Shown piece by piece: positions 45,651 to 54,665 of a DNA stretch of 62,170 nucleotides. How positions within the stretch are numbered: the first letter of the stretch is position 1; each line of letters starts with the position of its first letter. The translations under genes were made by a program, and so were the position numbers. Under the pieces are notes generated by a model. The model saw nothing but the letters and a program-made list of their open reading frames with translations. It did not search any database and was not told the DNA's origin. Origin of the DNA: Deferribacter abyssi (GTDB lineage: Bacteria; Chrysiogenota; Deferribacteres; Deferribacterales; Deferribacteraceae); assembly GCF_049472655.1 (NCBI RefSeq), contig NZ_JAQNCS010000015.1:1-62170 (forward strand), given 5' to 3'.

Positions 45651-46481
45651 CTAGTTTTTAAAAGATTTTAATCCTTTATCAATCAAAGCTTTGTCAAAAC
45701 CTTCCACTTTTTTCCCATCAAAAATCAATACTGGAGTTGCTCTAAATCCGTATTTTTCAGCAATTTTTTTCTGTCTCTCTATCCTATTAATAATTTCTTT
45801 AGATTTCACAAGTTCCTCAAACCTTTTAGCATCATTAGTCTTGCGTGCAAAATATTTAATAATCTCATCACTACTTTTACTATCAAACTTTCCACTATAA
45901 AGTTCACCTGCAAAATTGTATCCCATAGCCATACCCGCTTCAAAAACTTGTGAATAAATCATAGCATTCTTATGAATTGGCAACGGAAAGTTTAACATAT
46001 AAAGAGCAATATCTTTCCTATCTTTTATTTTTGGTTCAAGATATTTATAAGCCTTTCTACAAAATGGACACTGAAAATCGCTTATTTTAATAATAGTATG
46101 TTTTGCATTTTTTGAACCATACATAAGAGTTAAGTCTTTTGTAGGGATATTTACTGTATCATACTTAAAACTCATTTCTTTTATTAAACTAGTTCCTGTT
46201 TTAACGTTTATAATATCAGGAATAATAATTTTACCATCAGAAATTAAAAACTGTGAAACTTGTCTATTCCTCTTTTTATCATTAATATTTACTTTAACAA
46301 AATAAAATCCTTTTGGATTATCAACCTGTTTAATTACTTTAACTGAAATTTTAACATCCCTCAAACCTCTTTTAGCAAAATTCTTCATTAAATTTTCTTT
46401 TAAAACATTTTCAACATTAAAAGCAAAAGAGATATTACTCACAAAAACGAGCACCACAATTAATATTAAAAATCTCTTCAT
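45651..46481 (-). CDS. Periplasmic DsbC/DsbG-like thiol-disulfide protein
   Basis: This 276-residue protein has a signal peptide (about 1-20, FVSNISFAF). An N-terminal dimerisation-like domain (about 22-110, with FYFVKVNINDKKRNRQVSQFLISDG) resembles DsbC/NTF2 types. A thioredoxin-like domain of the DsbA/DsbC clade follows, with DFQCPFCRKAYKYLEPKI (active CPFC) and the cis-Pro loop GFRATPVLIF. Isomerisation or oxidation of periplasmic thiols fits. The window encodes possible clients, including the cysteine-rich island protein. It is a single gene, divergent from ileS. Confidence 0.88.
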   Translation of the reverse strand: MKRFLILIVVLVFVSNISFAFNVENVLKENLMKNFAKRGLRDVKISVKVIKQVDNPKGFYFVKVNINDKKRNRQVSQFLISDGKIIIPDIINVKTGTSLIKEMSFKYDTVNIPTKDLTLMYGSKNAKHTIIKISDFQCPFCRKAYKYLEPKIKDRKDIALYMLNFPLPIHKNAMIYSQVFEAGMAMGYNFAGELYSGKFDSKSSDEIIKYFARKTNDAKRFEELVKSKEIINRIERQKKIAEKYGFRATPVLIFDGKKVEGFDKALIDKGLKSFKN

Positions 46482-46559
46482 AAAAACCTCCTGATTTTAT
46501 AAAAAAATAATATACATAAAAAAAGATTATGTAAACCATAAAAAAGTTCAGATAATGCC

Positions 46560-46589
46560 TTGATTTAAAAAAAGTTTAGTGCTAATAAT
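46560..46589 (+). promoter_or_regulatory. Candidate ileS promoter
   Basis: TTGATT (46560-46565), an 18-bp spacer and AATAAT (46584-46589) lie 34 bp upstream of the ileS ATG. No T-box leader or antiterminator hairpin was seen in the 142-bp divergent gap. Confidence 0.4.
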
Positions 46590-46623
46590 CAAACTCCGAA
46601 AAAACTAAATAAGGCGGGTGAAT

Positions 46624-49419
46624 ATGGAATATAAAGACACTCTAAATCTACCAAGAACAGATTTTCCCATGAAAGCAAACTTAACAAAAAATGAACCTAT
46701 CAGACTAAAAAAATGGGAAGAAAAAAAAATTTACAACAAAATATTAGAAAAAAGAAATCCTGAAAATAAATATATTTTACATGATGGGCCTCCATATGCA
46801 AATGGACATCTTCATATGGGGCATGCTTTAAATAAAATTTTGAAAGATTTTATAATCAAAACCAAATCCTTAAAAGGTTTTTATACACCATATATCCCCG
46901 GCTGGGATTGTCACGGTTTACCAATTGAACATCAAGTTGACAAAGAGCTTGGCAAGAAAAAAAACGAAATACCAAAACATGAAAAAAGAAAACTTTGCAG
47001 AAAATACGCAAGTAAATTTATTGATATTCAAAGAGATGAATTTAAAAGGCTTGGAGTCTTAGGAGATTGGGAAAACCCATATATTACCATGGATTACACA
47101 TATGAAGCAAACACATTGAAAGAATTGTATAAATTTTTTAACAATGGTGGTGCATACAAAGGGTTAAAACCAGTTTATTGGTGTATTTCCTGTATAACAG
47201 CTTTGGCAGAAGCTGAAGTCGAATATCATGACCACACATCACCTTCAATTTATGTTAAATTTCCTCTCAGTAATGATGCTAAAAAAGCTCTAAATATTGA
47301 AGAAGATGCTTCTGCTGTTATCTGGACTACCACACCTTGGACATTGCCTGCTAACCTTGGAATAGCTATGAATCCAGACATTGAATACGCTGTTGTTAGA
47401 GTTCTAAAATCAGACAATAAAAATATAAATAAAAATGACTTATTAATTTTAGCAAAAGAATTAATAGAAAAACTCAAGAGTATTTTTAAAATAGAAGAGA
47501 TTGAAATAGAAAAAACATTCAAAGCAAACATACTTGAAAAAACAAATGCAAAACACCCTTTTTATGACAGAAATTCATTAATTATTCTTGGTGATCATGT
47601 AACCCTTGAACAAGGTACAGGTCTTGTACACACAGCCCCTGGACACGGTCAAGAAGATTATGAAATCGGTTTAAAATACGGATTAAAAATACTCAATCCA
47701 GTGGATGATTACGGAAACTTTAAAAAAGACACAGAACTATTCGGTGGAATGAACATATTCAAAGCTAACAACGAAATTATAAAATTATTAGATGAAAACG
47801 GTAACCTATTAGAAACATCAGAAATTGAACATTCATATCCACATTGTTGGCGATGCAAAAATCCTGTAGTTTTCCGAGCAACTCCGCAATGGTTTATTTC
47901 TATGGAAAAAAATGATTTAAGAAAAAAAGCTTTAAATGAAATTGATAAAGTCCAGTGGATACCATCATGGGGAAGAAACAGGATTTACTCTATGATTGAA
48001 AATAGACCTGATTGGTGTATTTCCAGACAAAGAAGCTGGGGTGTTCCAATAGCAGTTTTCCTTTGTAGTGAATGCGGAGAAATTATTATAGATAAAGAGA
48101 TTCAAGAAAAAATATTATCTGAGTTTTACAAGTTTGGTGCTGATATCTGGTTTGAAAAAGATGTTGAATATTTTTTGGGTAAAAACTTTGAGTGTCCACA
48201 TTGTAAAAGCAAAAATATCAGAAAAGAAACAGACATTTTGGACGTTTGGTTCGATTCTGGTGTAAGTCATGCAGCTGTTTGTGAAGTAAGGAAAGAACTT
48301 AAATGGCCTGCAGACATGTATCTTGAAGGTAGTGACCAGCATAGAGGATGGTTCCATAGTTCGTTGTTAGAAAGTATTGGCACAAGAGACAAGGCTCCAT
48401 ACAAAGAAGTGCTTACACACGGTTTTGTGGTAGATGGTAAAGGGCTTAAGATGTCCAAATCTATGGGTAATGTGATAACTCCGGATGAAATAATAAATAA
48501 ATATGGTGCAGAAATTTTAAGACTATGGGTAGCTGCAGAAGATTATACTGAAGATATAAGAATTTCAAACGATATTATAAAACATTTAGTAGAATCATAT
48601 AGAAAAATAAGAAATACTCAAAGATACCTTCTAGGTAACCTTTACGACTTTTCTCCAAATAAAGATATGATTGAATTTGAAAATCTCAAAGAACTCGATA
48701 AATATATCTTAATAAGATGGCAAAATGTGAAAGAGAAAATTTATAAAGCATACGACAATTATCAATTTCACATATTTTACCACTCATTCTTAAATTTCTG
48801 TATCAATGAGTTATCATCTTTTTATTTAGATATAATAAAAGATAGAGTCTACGCTTATAAAGCAAATTCTTTTGAAAGAAGATCAGCTCAATCAGCAATG
48901 TTTATTCTTTTAAAAGAAATGGCAATAATTATGTCACCTATTCTCTCCTTCACTGCAGATGAGATATGGGAATTTCTACCAGATTTTGAAGGAAAGGAAG
49001 AATCAGTATTTATACACACCTTCCCAGCAGTAATGCAAATAAAAGACAAAGAACTTATTAAAAAAATGGAATTTTTAAAGGAATTAAAATCTGTAGTTAA
49101 TAAAGCATGCGAATTAGCAAGAAGAAATAAAATTATAGGCCACTCATTAGATGCAAAAATAACTGTTGCTATAAAAAATTACGAAGAAGATCTATTAAAA
49201 GTTGATGAAGGAATTGAAAAAATATTTATAGTTTCAGAGTTTTACATTGGCGATTTTGATAAACTAACCGATTGTCATACTTCAGAAGATGGTAATATTA
49301 AAGTAAAAGTTGAAACATCATCTTTTAAAAAATGTGAAAGATGTTGGACACACTCTGCATCAATAGGTAAAAGTACTAAACATCCTACCCTTTGCGAAAG
49401 ATGTGTTAACCAGCTTTAA
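46624..49419 (+). CDS. ileS: Isoleucyl-tRNA synthetase
   Basis: This class I enzyme charges tRNA(Ile). The ATG at 46624 gives 931 residues. It has HIGH-type HDGPPYANGHLHMGHALNK, an editing domain with WTTTPWTLPANLGIA and GTGLVHTAPGHGQEDYE, GSDQHRGWFHSSLLES, and the KMSKS loop in GLKMSKSMGNVI. The C-terminal zinc finger CERCWTHSAS...CERC is complete, marking the bacterial Zn-type enzyme. It is followed by a terminator hairpin and then lspA, a common ileS-lspA pairing. Confidence 0.97.
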   Translation: MEYKDTLNLPRTDFPMKANLTKNEPIRLKKWEEKKIYNKILEKRNPENKYILHDGPPYANGHLHMGHALNKILKDFIIKTKSLKGFYTPYIPGWDCHGLPIEHQVDKELGKKKNEIPKHEKRKLCRKYASKFIDIQRDEFKRLGVLGDWENPYITMDYTYEANTLKELYKFFNNGGAYKGLKPVYWCISCITALAEAEVEYHDHTSPSIYVKFPLSNDAKKALNIEEDASAVIWTTTPWTLPANLGIAMNPDIEYAVVRVLKSDNKNINKNDLLILAKELIEKLKSIFKIEEIEIEKTFKANILEKTNAKHPFYDRNSLIILGDHVTLEQGTGLVHTAPGHGQEDYEIGLKYGLKILNPVDDYGNFKKDTELFGGMNIFKANNEIIKLLDENGNLLETSEIEHSYPHCWRCKNPVVFRATPQWFISMEKNDLRKKALNEIDKVQWIPSWGRNRIYSMIENRPDWCISRQRSWGVPIAVFLCSECGEIIIDKEIQEKILSEFYKFGADIWFEKDVEYFLGKNFECPHCKSKNIRKETDILDVWFDSGVSHAAVCEVRKELKWPADMYLEGSDQHRGWFHSSLLESIGTRDKAPYKEVLTHGFVVDGKGLKMSKSMGNVITPDEIINKYGAEILRLWVAAEDYTEDIRISNDIIKHLVESYRKIRNTQRYLLGNLYDFSPNKDMIEFENLKELDKYILIRWQNVKEKIYKAYDNYQFHIFYHSFLNFCINELSSFYLDIIKDRVYAYKANSFERRSAQSAMFILLKEMAIIMSPILSFTADEIWEFLPDFEGKEESVFIHTFPAVMQIKDKELIKKMEFLKELKSVVNKACELARRNKIIGHSLDAKITVAIKNYEEDLLKVDEGIEKIFIVSEFYIGDFDKLTDCHTSEDGNIKVKVETSSFKKCERCWTHSASIGKSTKHPTLCERCVNQL

Positions 49420-49420
49420 A

Positions 49421-49448
49421 GGGAGCTATTACGCTCCCTGTTTTTTTA
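49421..49448 (+). terminator. Intrinsic terminator after ileS
   Basis: GGGAGC (49421-49426) pairs with GCTCCC (49433-49438) around TATTAC and is followed by TGTTTTTTTATT. It is a well-formed Rho-independent terminator directly after the ileS stop, so lspA-purH must rely on readthrough or a promoter of their own. Confidence 0.85.
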
Positions 49449-49463
49449 TTCTAGGGGGTTATA

Positions 49464-49943
49464 ATGAAAAACAGAATTTTTATAATTATTTCTTTTCTAA
49501 TTTTAATATTAGATCAATATACCAAATATCTCATCAAGAAAAATTTTCATCTCTTTGAAATAAAGCCTATTATAAAAGGTTTTTTCAATCTTACTTATAT
49601 TTTAAATCCCGGCGCTGCTTTTGGCTTTCTTGCAAATTTAAACGAAAAATATAGACAGTTATTTTTTGTACTAGTTACATTTATTGCTGTCATTATAGTA
49701 ATCTATTTATTTATTAAAGAGAATAAATCTATTCTACGTAAAATATCATACTCACTAATTTTAGGTGGAGCTCTTGGTAATTTCATTGATAGGCTATTTA
49801 TTGGTAAGGTGGTTGATTTCCTCGATTTCTATATAAGTACATATCATTGGCCTGCTTTTAACGTAGCAGACTCAAGTATTAGTATCGGAATACTTCTTCT
49901 TATTCTAGATATGGTAATTGACAAAAAGGAGGATTCACAATGA
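49464..49943 (+). CDS. lspA: Lipoprotein signal peptidase (LspA)
   Basis: This 159-residue enzyme has four membrane helices. LDQYTKYLIKKNF (about 18-30), LNPGAAFGF, GGALGNFIDRLFIGKVVDFLDF and PAFNVADSSISIGI carry the two catalytic Asp of this family. It cleaves signal peptides of lipoproteins after lipidation. The window has two substrates by sequence (14319-14438 and 59290-60013). An AGGGGG ribosome-binding site is present. The purH ATG overlaps its stop (ATGA). Confidence 0.96.
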   Translation: MKNRIFIIISFLILILDQYTKYLIKKNFHLFEIKPIIKGFFNLTYILNPGAAFGFLANLNEKYRQLFFVLVTFIAVIIVIYLFIKENKSILRKISYSLILGGALGNFIDRLFIGKVVDFLDFYISTYHWPAFNVADSSISIGILLLILDMVIDKKEDSQ

Positions 49944-51487
49944 AAATAATGCCAGAAAGAGCACTTATAAGTGTTTCAAATAAGGAAGGTATTGTTGAAT
50001 TTGCTAAAAGCCTTGTTCAATATGGAATTGAAATCATCTCCACTGGTGGCACTGCAAAACTGTTAAAAGAAAATAACATTGATATTATAGAAATATCCGA
50101 CTTCACAGGATTTCCTGAAATACTCGACGGTAGGGTGAAAACACTTCACCCAAATGTTCATGCAGGTATCCTTAATGTAAGAGACAATAAAGATCATACA
50201 TGTATTATGGAAAAGATGAATCTTAAAAACATTGATATGGTTGTAGTAAATCTTTACCCTTTTGAAACCACTATATCCAAAGAAAACTTTACATTTGAGG
50301 AAGCTATTGAAAATATCGATATTGGTGGTCCAACAATGATTAGGAGTGCTGCAAAAAATCATAAATTTGTAACTGTAATAGTGGATAATAAAGATTTTGA
50401 CTTGATTTTAAACGAATTACATGAAGGAGGTATTTCTTATAATACAAGATTAAATCTCGCAAGAAAAGCATTTTCTCATACTGCCCTTTATGACAGTATC
50501 ATTTCAAATTATTTTAACAAAATTTGTAATATTAAATATCCTGATGAAATTACCATTCCAATGAGAAAAAAACTTAATTTGCGCTACGGTGAAAATCCTC
50601 ATCAAAAAGCAGCTTTTTACAAATCACCTATTATAAAGGAAATCAGTGCTACAACATCTGAAAAATTACATGGTAAAGAACTTTCATTTAACAACCTAAT
50701 AGATATAAACGGAGCCCTTGAATTAATCAAAGAATTTGAACAGCCAGCAGCAGCAATAATTAAACATACAAACCCCTGTGGGGTTGGTATCGCAGACAAC
50801 ATCTTTGATGCATACAACTATGCTATAGAATGTGACCCCACAAGCGCTTTTGGAGGAATTGTTGCACTTAATAGAACAGTTGACAGTAAAACAGCAGAAA
50901 AGTTATCTGAAATATTTTTAGAAGTTGTAATTGCACCAGATTTTGAAAAAGAAGCTTTTAATTTGTTAACTAAGAAAAAAAATCTAAGATTAATCAAAAC
51001 TGGTAATTTAAACAACTACAGAGATAACGAATATGATATAAAAAAAGTTGTTGGAGGATTCTTACTCCAAGATAGAGACTTAAAAAACTTTGATGAAAAA
51101 ACTGGATTTAAAGTTGTTACACAAAGAAAACCAACTCGGGAAGAATTCGAAGCCCTTAAATTTGCATGGATTGTTGTGAAACATGTAAAGTCCAATGCTA
51201 TTGTGTATGCAAATCATAACCAGACAATTGGAATCGGAGCTGGACAGATGAGTAGAGTTGACTCAAGTAAAATCGCTGCTATAAAAGCCAGAAAACCTCT
51301 CAAAAACGCTGTAATGGCTTCTGACGCTTTTTTCCCTTTTAGAGATTCTGTTGATGAAGCTGCAAAACACGGTATTACTGCAATCATCCAACCTGGTGGT
51401 TCCATAAGGGATGATGAAGTTATTCAAGCAGCAAATGAACATAACATTTCTATGATTTTTACAGGAGTTAGACATTTTAAACATTAA
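49940..51487 (+). CDS. purH: Bifunctional AICAR transformylase/IMP cyclohydrolase
   Basis: This 515-residue protein performs the last two steps of IMP synthesis. The N-terminal IMP cyclohydrolase domain (1-200) has LISVSNKEGIVEFAKSL, ISTGGTAKLL, GFPEILDGRVKTLHPNVHAGIL and NIDIGGPTMIRSAAKNH. The transformylase domain has LRYGENPHQKAAFY, IIKHTNPCGVGI (Lys-His pair), AFGGIVALN, SNAIVY and DAFFPFRDSVDEAAKHGITAIIQPGGS. Complete. It is coupled to lspA by a 4-bp overlap, with AAAGGAGG upstream. purD follows after 55 bp. Confidence 0.97.
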   Translation: MKIMPERALISVSNKEGIVEFAKSLVQYGIEIISTGGTAKLLKENNIDIIEISDFTGFPEILDGRVKTLHPNVHAGILNVRDNKDHTCIMEKMNLKNIDMVVVNLYPFETTISKENFTFEEAIENIDIGGPTMIRSAAKNHKFVTVIVDNKDFDLILNELHEGGISYNTRLNLARKAFSHTALYDSIISNYFNKICNIKYPDEITIPMRKKLNLRYGENPHQKAAFYKSPIIKEISATTSEKLHGKELSFNNLIDINGALELIKEFEQPAAAIIKHTNPCGVGIADNIFDAYNYAIECDPTSAFGGIVALNRTVDSKTAEKLSEIFLEVVIAPDFEKEAFNLLTKKKNLRLIKTGNLNNYRDNEYDIKKVVGGFLLQDRDLKNFDEKTGFKVVTQRKPTREEFEALKFAWIVVKHVKSNAIVYANHNQTIGIGAGQMSRVDSSKIAAIKARKPLKNAVMASDAFFPFRDSVDEAAKHGITAIIQPGGSIRDDEVIQAANEHNISMIFTGVRHFKH

Positions 51488-51542
51488 AACCTAAAATCAA
51501 ATGTGTAAACAAAGAATTTAAACAACAAAATTGGGGTGGGTT

Positions 51543-52820
51543 ATGAAAGTCTTAGTTATAGGCTCAGGTGGTAGAGAACATGCTTTAAGTTGGAAAATAG
51601 CTCAAAGTGACCTAGTAGAAAAGGTTTTTGTAGCTCCGGGAAACGGTGGAACTGCCATTGAAAAAAAATGTGAAAATATAAACATAAAAGCAGATGATTT
51701 TGATAGCCTTCTAAAATTTGCTAAAAACAACAATATTGACCTCGCTGTTGTAGGACCTGAAGATCCTTTGGCAAAAGGGATTGTGGATGCCTTTGAAAAA
51801 AACAACATAAAAATCTTTGGTCCAAACAAAGCAGCTGCAATGATCGAAGCTAGTAAGGCATTTGCAAAAGACGTAATGCTAAAAGCTGATATTCCAACCG
51901 CATATTATAGTGAATTTAGTGATTTTGATTCAGCAAAATCTTATGTGGTAGAAAAAGGTGCACCAATAGTAGTAAAAGCTGATGGACTAGCTGCTGGTAA
52001 AGGCGTTACTGTTGCAAAAACAATTGAAGAAGCCGTAAAAGCATTAGAAGAAATTTTCATTGAAAAAATATTTGGTGAGTCAGGTAATAAAGTTATAATT
52101 GAAGAATTTCTTGAAGGCGAAGAAGCATCATATCTTGCATTTACTGATGGAGATACAATTCTTCCATTAGTCTCAAGCCAAGATCACAAGCCGATATACG
52201 ACAATGATGAAGGTCCCAATACCGGGGGGATGGGAGCTTATTCTCCTGCACCTGTTGTTACTGAAGATATCTTTAAATTTACCACGGAAAAAATAGCAAA
52301 ACCTCTCATTAATGAGTTGGCAAATAGAGGTATTACATATAAAGGAATCATCTATGCAGGCCTCATGATTACTGAAAAAGGTCCTAAAGTTTTAGAATTT
52401 AATTGTAGATTTGGTGATCCTGAAACTCAACCTATCCTATACAAAATGAAATCTGACATTGTCCCAATAATACTTGCTGCAGTAGATAGACAACTAAAAA
52501 ATACTTCTGTAGAATGGTATGATGATACTACCGTTTGTGTTGTAATAGCATCAGGAGGTTATCCAAAATCATACAACAAAGGATATGAAATAACAGGTAT
52601 TGATAGTGCAGAGCAAATTGAAGGTATAAAAGTATTTCACGCAGGAACTAAATTAGAAAACAAGAAAATCCTTACAAATGGTGGACGTGTCCTTGGTGTT
52701 ACAGGAAGAGCTAGTAACCTTCAAGAAGCTATAGAAAAAACTTATTCAGCAGTTAAAAAAATCTACTTCAAAAATATGCATTATAGAAATGATATTGGGA
52801 AAAAAGCACTAAGGAGGTAA
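51543..52820 (+). CDS. purD: Phosphoribosylamine-glycine ligase
   Basis: The ATG at 51543 gives 425 residues. A TTG at 51531 falls in the ribosome-binding region GGGGTGGG. This ATP-grasp enzyme joins glycine to phosphoribosylamine. It has VLVIGSGGREHALSWKIA, VVGPEDPLAKGIVDAF, VVKADGLAAGKGVTVA, SSQDHKPIYDNDEGPNTGGMGAYSPAP and LEFNCRFGDPETQ. Complete. It is followed 7 bp later by purE. Confidence 0.97.
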   Translation: MKVLVIGSGGREHALSWKIAQSDLVEKVFVAPGNGGTAIEKKCENINIKADDFDSLLKFAKNNNIDLAVVGPEDPLAKGIVDAFEKNNIKIFGPNKAAAMIEASKAFAKDVMLKADIPTAYYSEFSDFDSAKSYVVEKGAPIVVKADGLAAGKGVTVAKTIEEAVKALEEIFIEKIFGESGNKVIIEEFLEGEEASYLAFTDGDTILPLVSSQDHKPIYDNDEGPNTGGMGAYSPAPVVTEDIFKFTTEKIAKPLINELANRGITYKGIIYAGLMITEKGPKVLEFNCRFGDPETQPILYKMKSDIVPIILAAVDRQLKNTSVEWYDDTTVCVVIASGGYPKSYNKGYEITGIDSAEQIEGIKVFHAGTKLENKKILTNGGRVLGVTGRASNLQEAIEKTYSAVKKIYFKNMHYRNDIGKKALRR

Positions 52821-52827
52821 GATAATT

Positions 52828-53325
52828 ATGAAAATAGGAATTATTATAGGAAGTAAATCTGATTTTCCCGTAGCAAAAACAGTATTGGATGTATTAAAAG
52901 AATTTGGTATAGAATATGAACTGATAGTTTCTAGCGCACATAGAACCCCCGAAAGAACAAGTGAATGGTCCAAAACGGCAGAAGAAAAAGGAATTGAAGT
53001 AATCATAGCAATTGCCGGTGCAGCCGCTCATCTTGCTGGAGTCGTGGCTAGCGAAACAACATTACCTGTTATTGCTGTACCAGTGGCAGCCACAACACTG
53101 GGAGGTATAGATGCACTATTATCAATGGTACAAATGCCTGGAGGAATTCCTGTAGCCACAATGGCAATAGGTAATGCAGGAGCAAAAAATGCTGCTATAT
53201 TTGCCTGCGAAATATTAGCTGTCAAATATCCAGAAATTAATGAACGACTTAAAAAATATAGACAAGAAATTAAAAATAAAGTTATCAATGATAATGAAGA
53301 AGTACAAAAAATGGTACAATCTTAA
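52828..53325 (+). CDS. purE: N5-carboxyaminoimidazole ribonucleotide mutase
   Basis: This 165-residue protein has the class I PurE marks IIGSKSDFPVAKTVL, VSSAHRTPER, IAIAGAAAHLAGVVAS and MPGGIPVATMAIG. The SAHRTP and AGAAAHL motifs fit the class that acts with PurK. No purK is adjacent. It lies 7 bp after purD with AAGGAGG upstream. The C-terminus carries an extra charged tail of about 15 residues. Confidence 0.97.
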   Translation: MKIGIIIGSKSDFPVAKTVLDVLKEFGIEYELIVSSAHRTPERTSEWSKTAEEKGIEVIIAIAGAAAHLAGVVASETTLPVIAVPVAATTLGGIDALLSMVQMPGGIPVATMAIGNAGAKNAAIFACEILAVKYPEINERLKKYRQEIKNKVINDNEEVQKMVQS

Positions 53326-53327
53326 TA

Positions 53328-53939
53328 ATGATAATTTACAAAGCATCAGTAAAAAACTTTATAAAAATCATCGAGTTATGTGACAAAAACTCATTACCAT
53401 TTATTTATCCCACCGATACAATTTATGGTATCGGTGCCACTTTCTTAAATCATGAAGCCAATAAACGTATATATCAAATAAAAAAACGCGACAAAAACAA
53501 ATCATTTATTGTTTTGATAGGAAATTTAGATCAATTATTTATGTTAATTGATAAGTCCTCTTTTAATGAAATTCACAAAAAATTTATTAATAATCTATGG
53601 CCTGGTGAGTTTACATTAATATTTAGGGCAAAATCTACTTTGCCTGATTATATACTAAATAAAGGGAAAATAGCAGTCAGATTCCCTAAATATAAAGATT
53701 TAGCATTAGCTATTGAATCAACATGTCCTATAACTTCAACAAGTGCAAACCTTTCCTACACTAATATCAATCATAGCTTTAAAGATATTCTCTCTCAATT
53801 TAAAAACAAAATTGATTACTTTATTTACAAAGAGTTACACTCAAAAACCCCTTCAACTATCATTGATATATCTGATTCTTACAATCCAACTTTCATAAGA
53901 AACCCTAAAAAGTATAAAATAGATGATTTAACAAAATAA
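53328..53939 (+). CDS. Sua5/YciO/YrdC (TsaC-like) family protein
   Basis: This 203-residue protein has the YrdC fold: LPFIYPTDTIYGIGATFLNHEANKRIYQIKKRDKNKSFIVLIG, LWPGEFTLIFRAK, IAVRFPKYKDLAL, PITSTSANLS and PSTIIDI. These are all the nucleotide and bicarbonate/threonine pocket motifs of threonylcarbamoyl-AMP synthases, so it likely serves t6A synthesis. The downstream Sua5 domain is absent, as in TsaC. It starts 2 bp after purE with a weak ribosome-binding site, so it probably depends on purE translation. Confidence 0.9.
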   Translation: MIIYKASVKNFIKIIELCDKNSLPFIYPTDTIYGIGATFLNHEANKRIYQIKKRDKNKSFIVLIGNLDQLFMLIDKSSFNEIHKKFINNLWPGEFTLIFRAKSTLPDYILNKGKIAVRFPKYKDLALAIESTCPITSTSANLSYTNINHSFKDILSQFKNKIDYFIYKELHSKTPSTIIDISDSYNPTFIRNPKKYKIDDLTK

Positions 53940-53954
53940 TTATCATCAAAACCA

Positions 53955-53983
53955 TTGACATATAATATCTTTTTAGCTAAGAT
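53955..53983 (+). promoter_or_regulatory. Promoter of HU/IHF-merR genes
   Basis: TTGACA (53955-53960), a 17-bp spacer and TAAGAT (53978-53983) lie 20 bp upstream of the ATG at 54004, with GGAGG between. A near-consensus sigma70 promoter that may also serve merR and tRNA-Pro(GGG). Confidence 0.75.
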
Positions 53984-54003
53984 TTAAGAAATGGAGGTGT
54001 CTT

Positions 54004-54279
54004 ATGACAAAAGCTGACATCGTTGAAAAAATTTATGAAAAGCTTGGTATCACTAAAAAAGATATTGCAAAAGTCGTTGATATGGTTTTTACCACAATGA
54101 GAGAAGAAATCTTAAGTGGAAATAGTGTAAAAGTATCAGGCTTTGGAAATTTTGAAGTTAAAGTAAGAGGAAGAAGGGTTGGAAGAAACCCAAAAACTGG
54201 TGATGAAGTTATAATACCACCAAGATACGTTGTATCTTTTAAACCTAGCCACCTATTTAAAGAAGAGGTTAATGCTTAA
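54004..54279 (+). CDS. HU/IHF-family DNA-bending protein
   Basis: This 91-residue protein matches the IHF-alpha-like branch. MTKADIVEKIYEKLGITKKDIAKVVDMVFTTMREEI forms the helical body and VKVSGFGNFEVKVRGRRVGRNPKTGDEVIIPPRYVVSFKPS the DNA-binding arms with the intercalating Pro of the GRNPKTG loop. The merR gene overlaps its end by 8 bp, the same order as the ihfA-merR pair seen in other bacteria. IHF/HU proteins often help integrase reactions at tRNA sites, and the tRNA-Pro target lies 300 bp downstream. Confidence 0.93.
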   Translation: MTKADIVEKIYEKLGITKKDIAKVVDMVFTTMREEILSGNSVKVSGFGNFEVKVRGRRVGRNPKTGDEVIIPPRYVVSFKPSHLFKEEVNA

Positions 54280-54577
54280 AACTCAAAAACTGTACTACAA
54301 AATTAGTGAAGTTTGTGAAATTACTGGTTTAAAACCTTCAGTTTTGAGGTTTTGGGAAAAGGAATTTAAACAATTAAGACCAATAAAAACAAGCAGTAAA
54401 CATCGTTTATATACTCAAAAACATATAGATTTGATTTTAAAAATAAAAAAAATGCTATATGATGAAAAATTAACTATTGAAGGCGCTCGTATGCGCCTTT
54501 CTGATGAATCAGCTAAATTATCTAAAGAAGAAATCAAAAAAGAGTTGCAAGAAATTTTAAATATGCTAAAAAAATAG
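54272..54577 (+). CDS. MerR-family transcriptional regulator
   Basis: The ATG at 54272 (101 residues) follows AAGAGG, so a longer frame from 54230 is rejected. LYYKISEVCEITGLKPSVLRFWEKEFKQLRPIKTSSKHRLYTQKHIDLILKIKKMLYDEKLTIEGARMRL begins and ends the MerR winged-helix DNA-binding domain. A short Lys/Glu-rich helix follows and there is no effector domain. It resembles the small MerR next to ihfA in many Gram-negative genomes. The target is unknown. Confidence 0.9.
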   Translation: MLKTQKLYYKISEVCEITGLKPSVLRFWEKEFKQLRPIKTSSKHRLYTQKHIDLILKIKKMLYDEKLTIEGARMRLSDESAKLSKEEIKKELQEILNMLKK

Positions 54578-54584
54578 CCCTTGT

Positions 54585-54661
54585 CGGGGCGTGGCGCAGC
54601 CTGGTAGCGCACACGCATGGGGCGCGTGTGGTCGCTGGTTCAAATCCAGTCGCCCCGACCA
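54585..54661 (+). tRNA. tRNA-Pro (GGG), att target
   Basis: A complete cloverleaf: acceptor CGGGGCG/CGCCCCG, D-arm GGCGCAGCCTGGTAGCGC, anticodon stem-loop CACGC-ATGGGGC-GCGTG with anticodon GGG, T-arm GCTGG-TTCAAAT-CCAGT, discriminator A and encoded CCA (54659-54661). It is the only tRNA of the window with a genomic CCA. It begins 8 bp after the merR stop and has no promoter of its own that I can see, so it may be co-transcribed. Its 3' end is duplicated at 60239. Confidence 0.98.
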
Positions 54662-54665
54662 TTTT
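54639..54665 (+). repeat. Left att-like direct repeat (tRNA-Pro 3' end)
   Basis: From T54639 in the T-loop through CCA and TTTT (54665) the sequence recurs at 60239-60265 with one mismatch (T54645 against C60245), 26 of 27 identical. Sequence on either side is unrelated. This is the usual form of a tRNA-integrating element's attachment core. Confidence 0.85.

Noticed and set aside
46482..46623. T-box leader upstream of ileS
   Set aside because: No stem I, T-box core or terminator/antiterminator pair is visible in the short gap, and the phylum is not a typical T-box user.
53994..54577. HU/IHF and merR as part of the island
   Set aside because: They lie outside the repeats and form a common chromosomal pair in other bacteria, so they are host genes.
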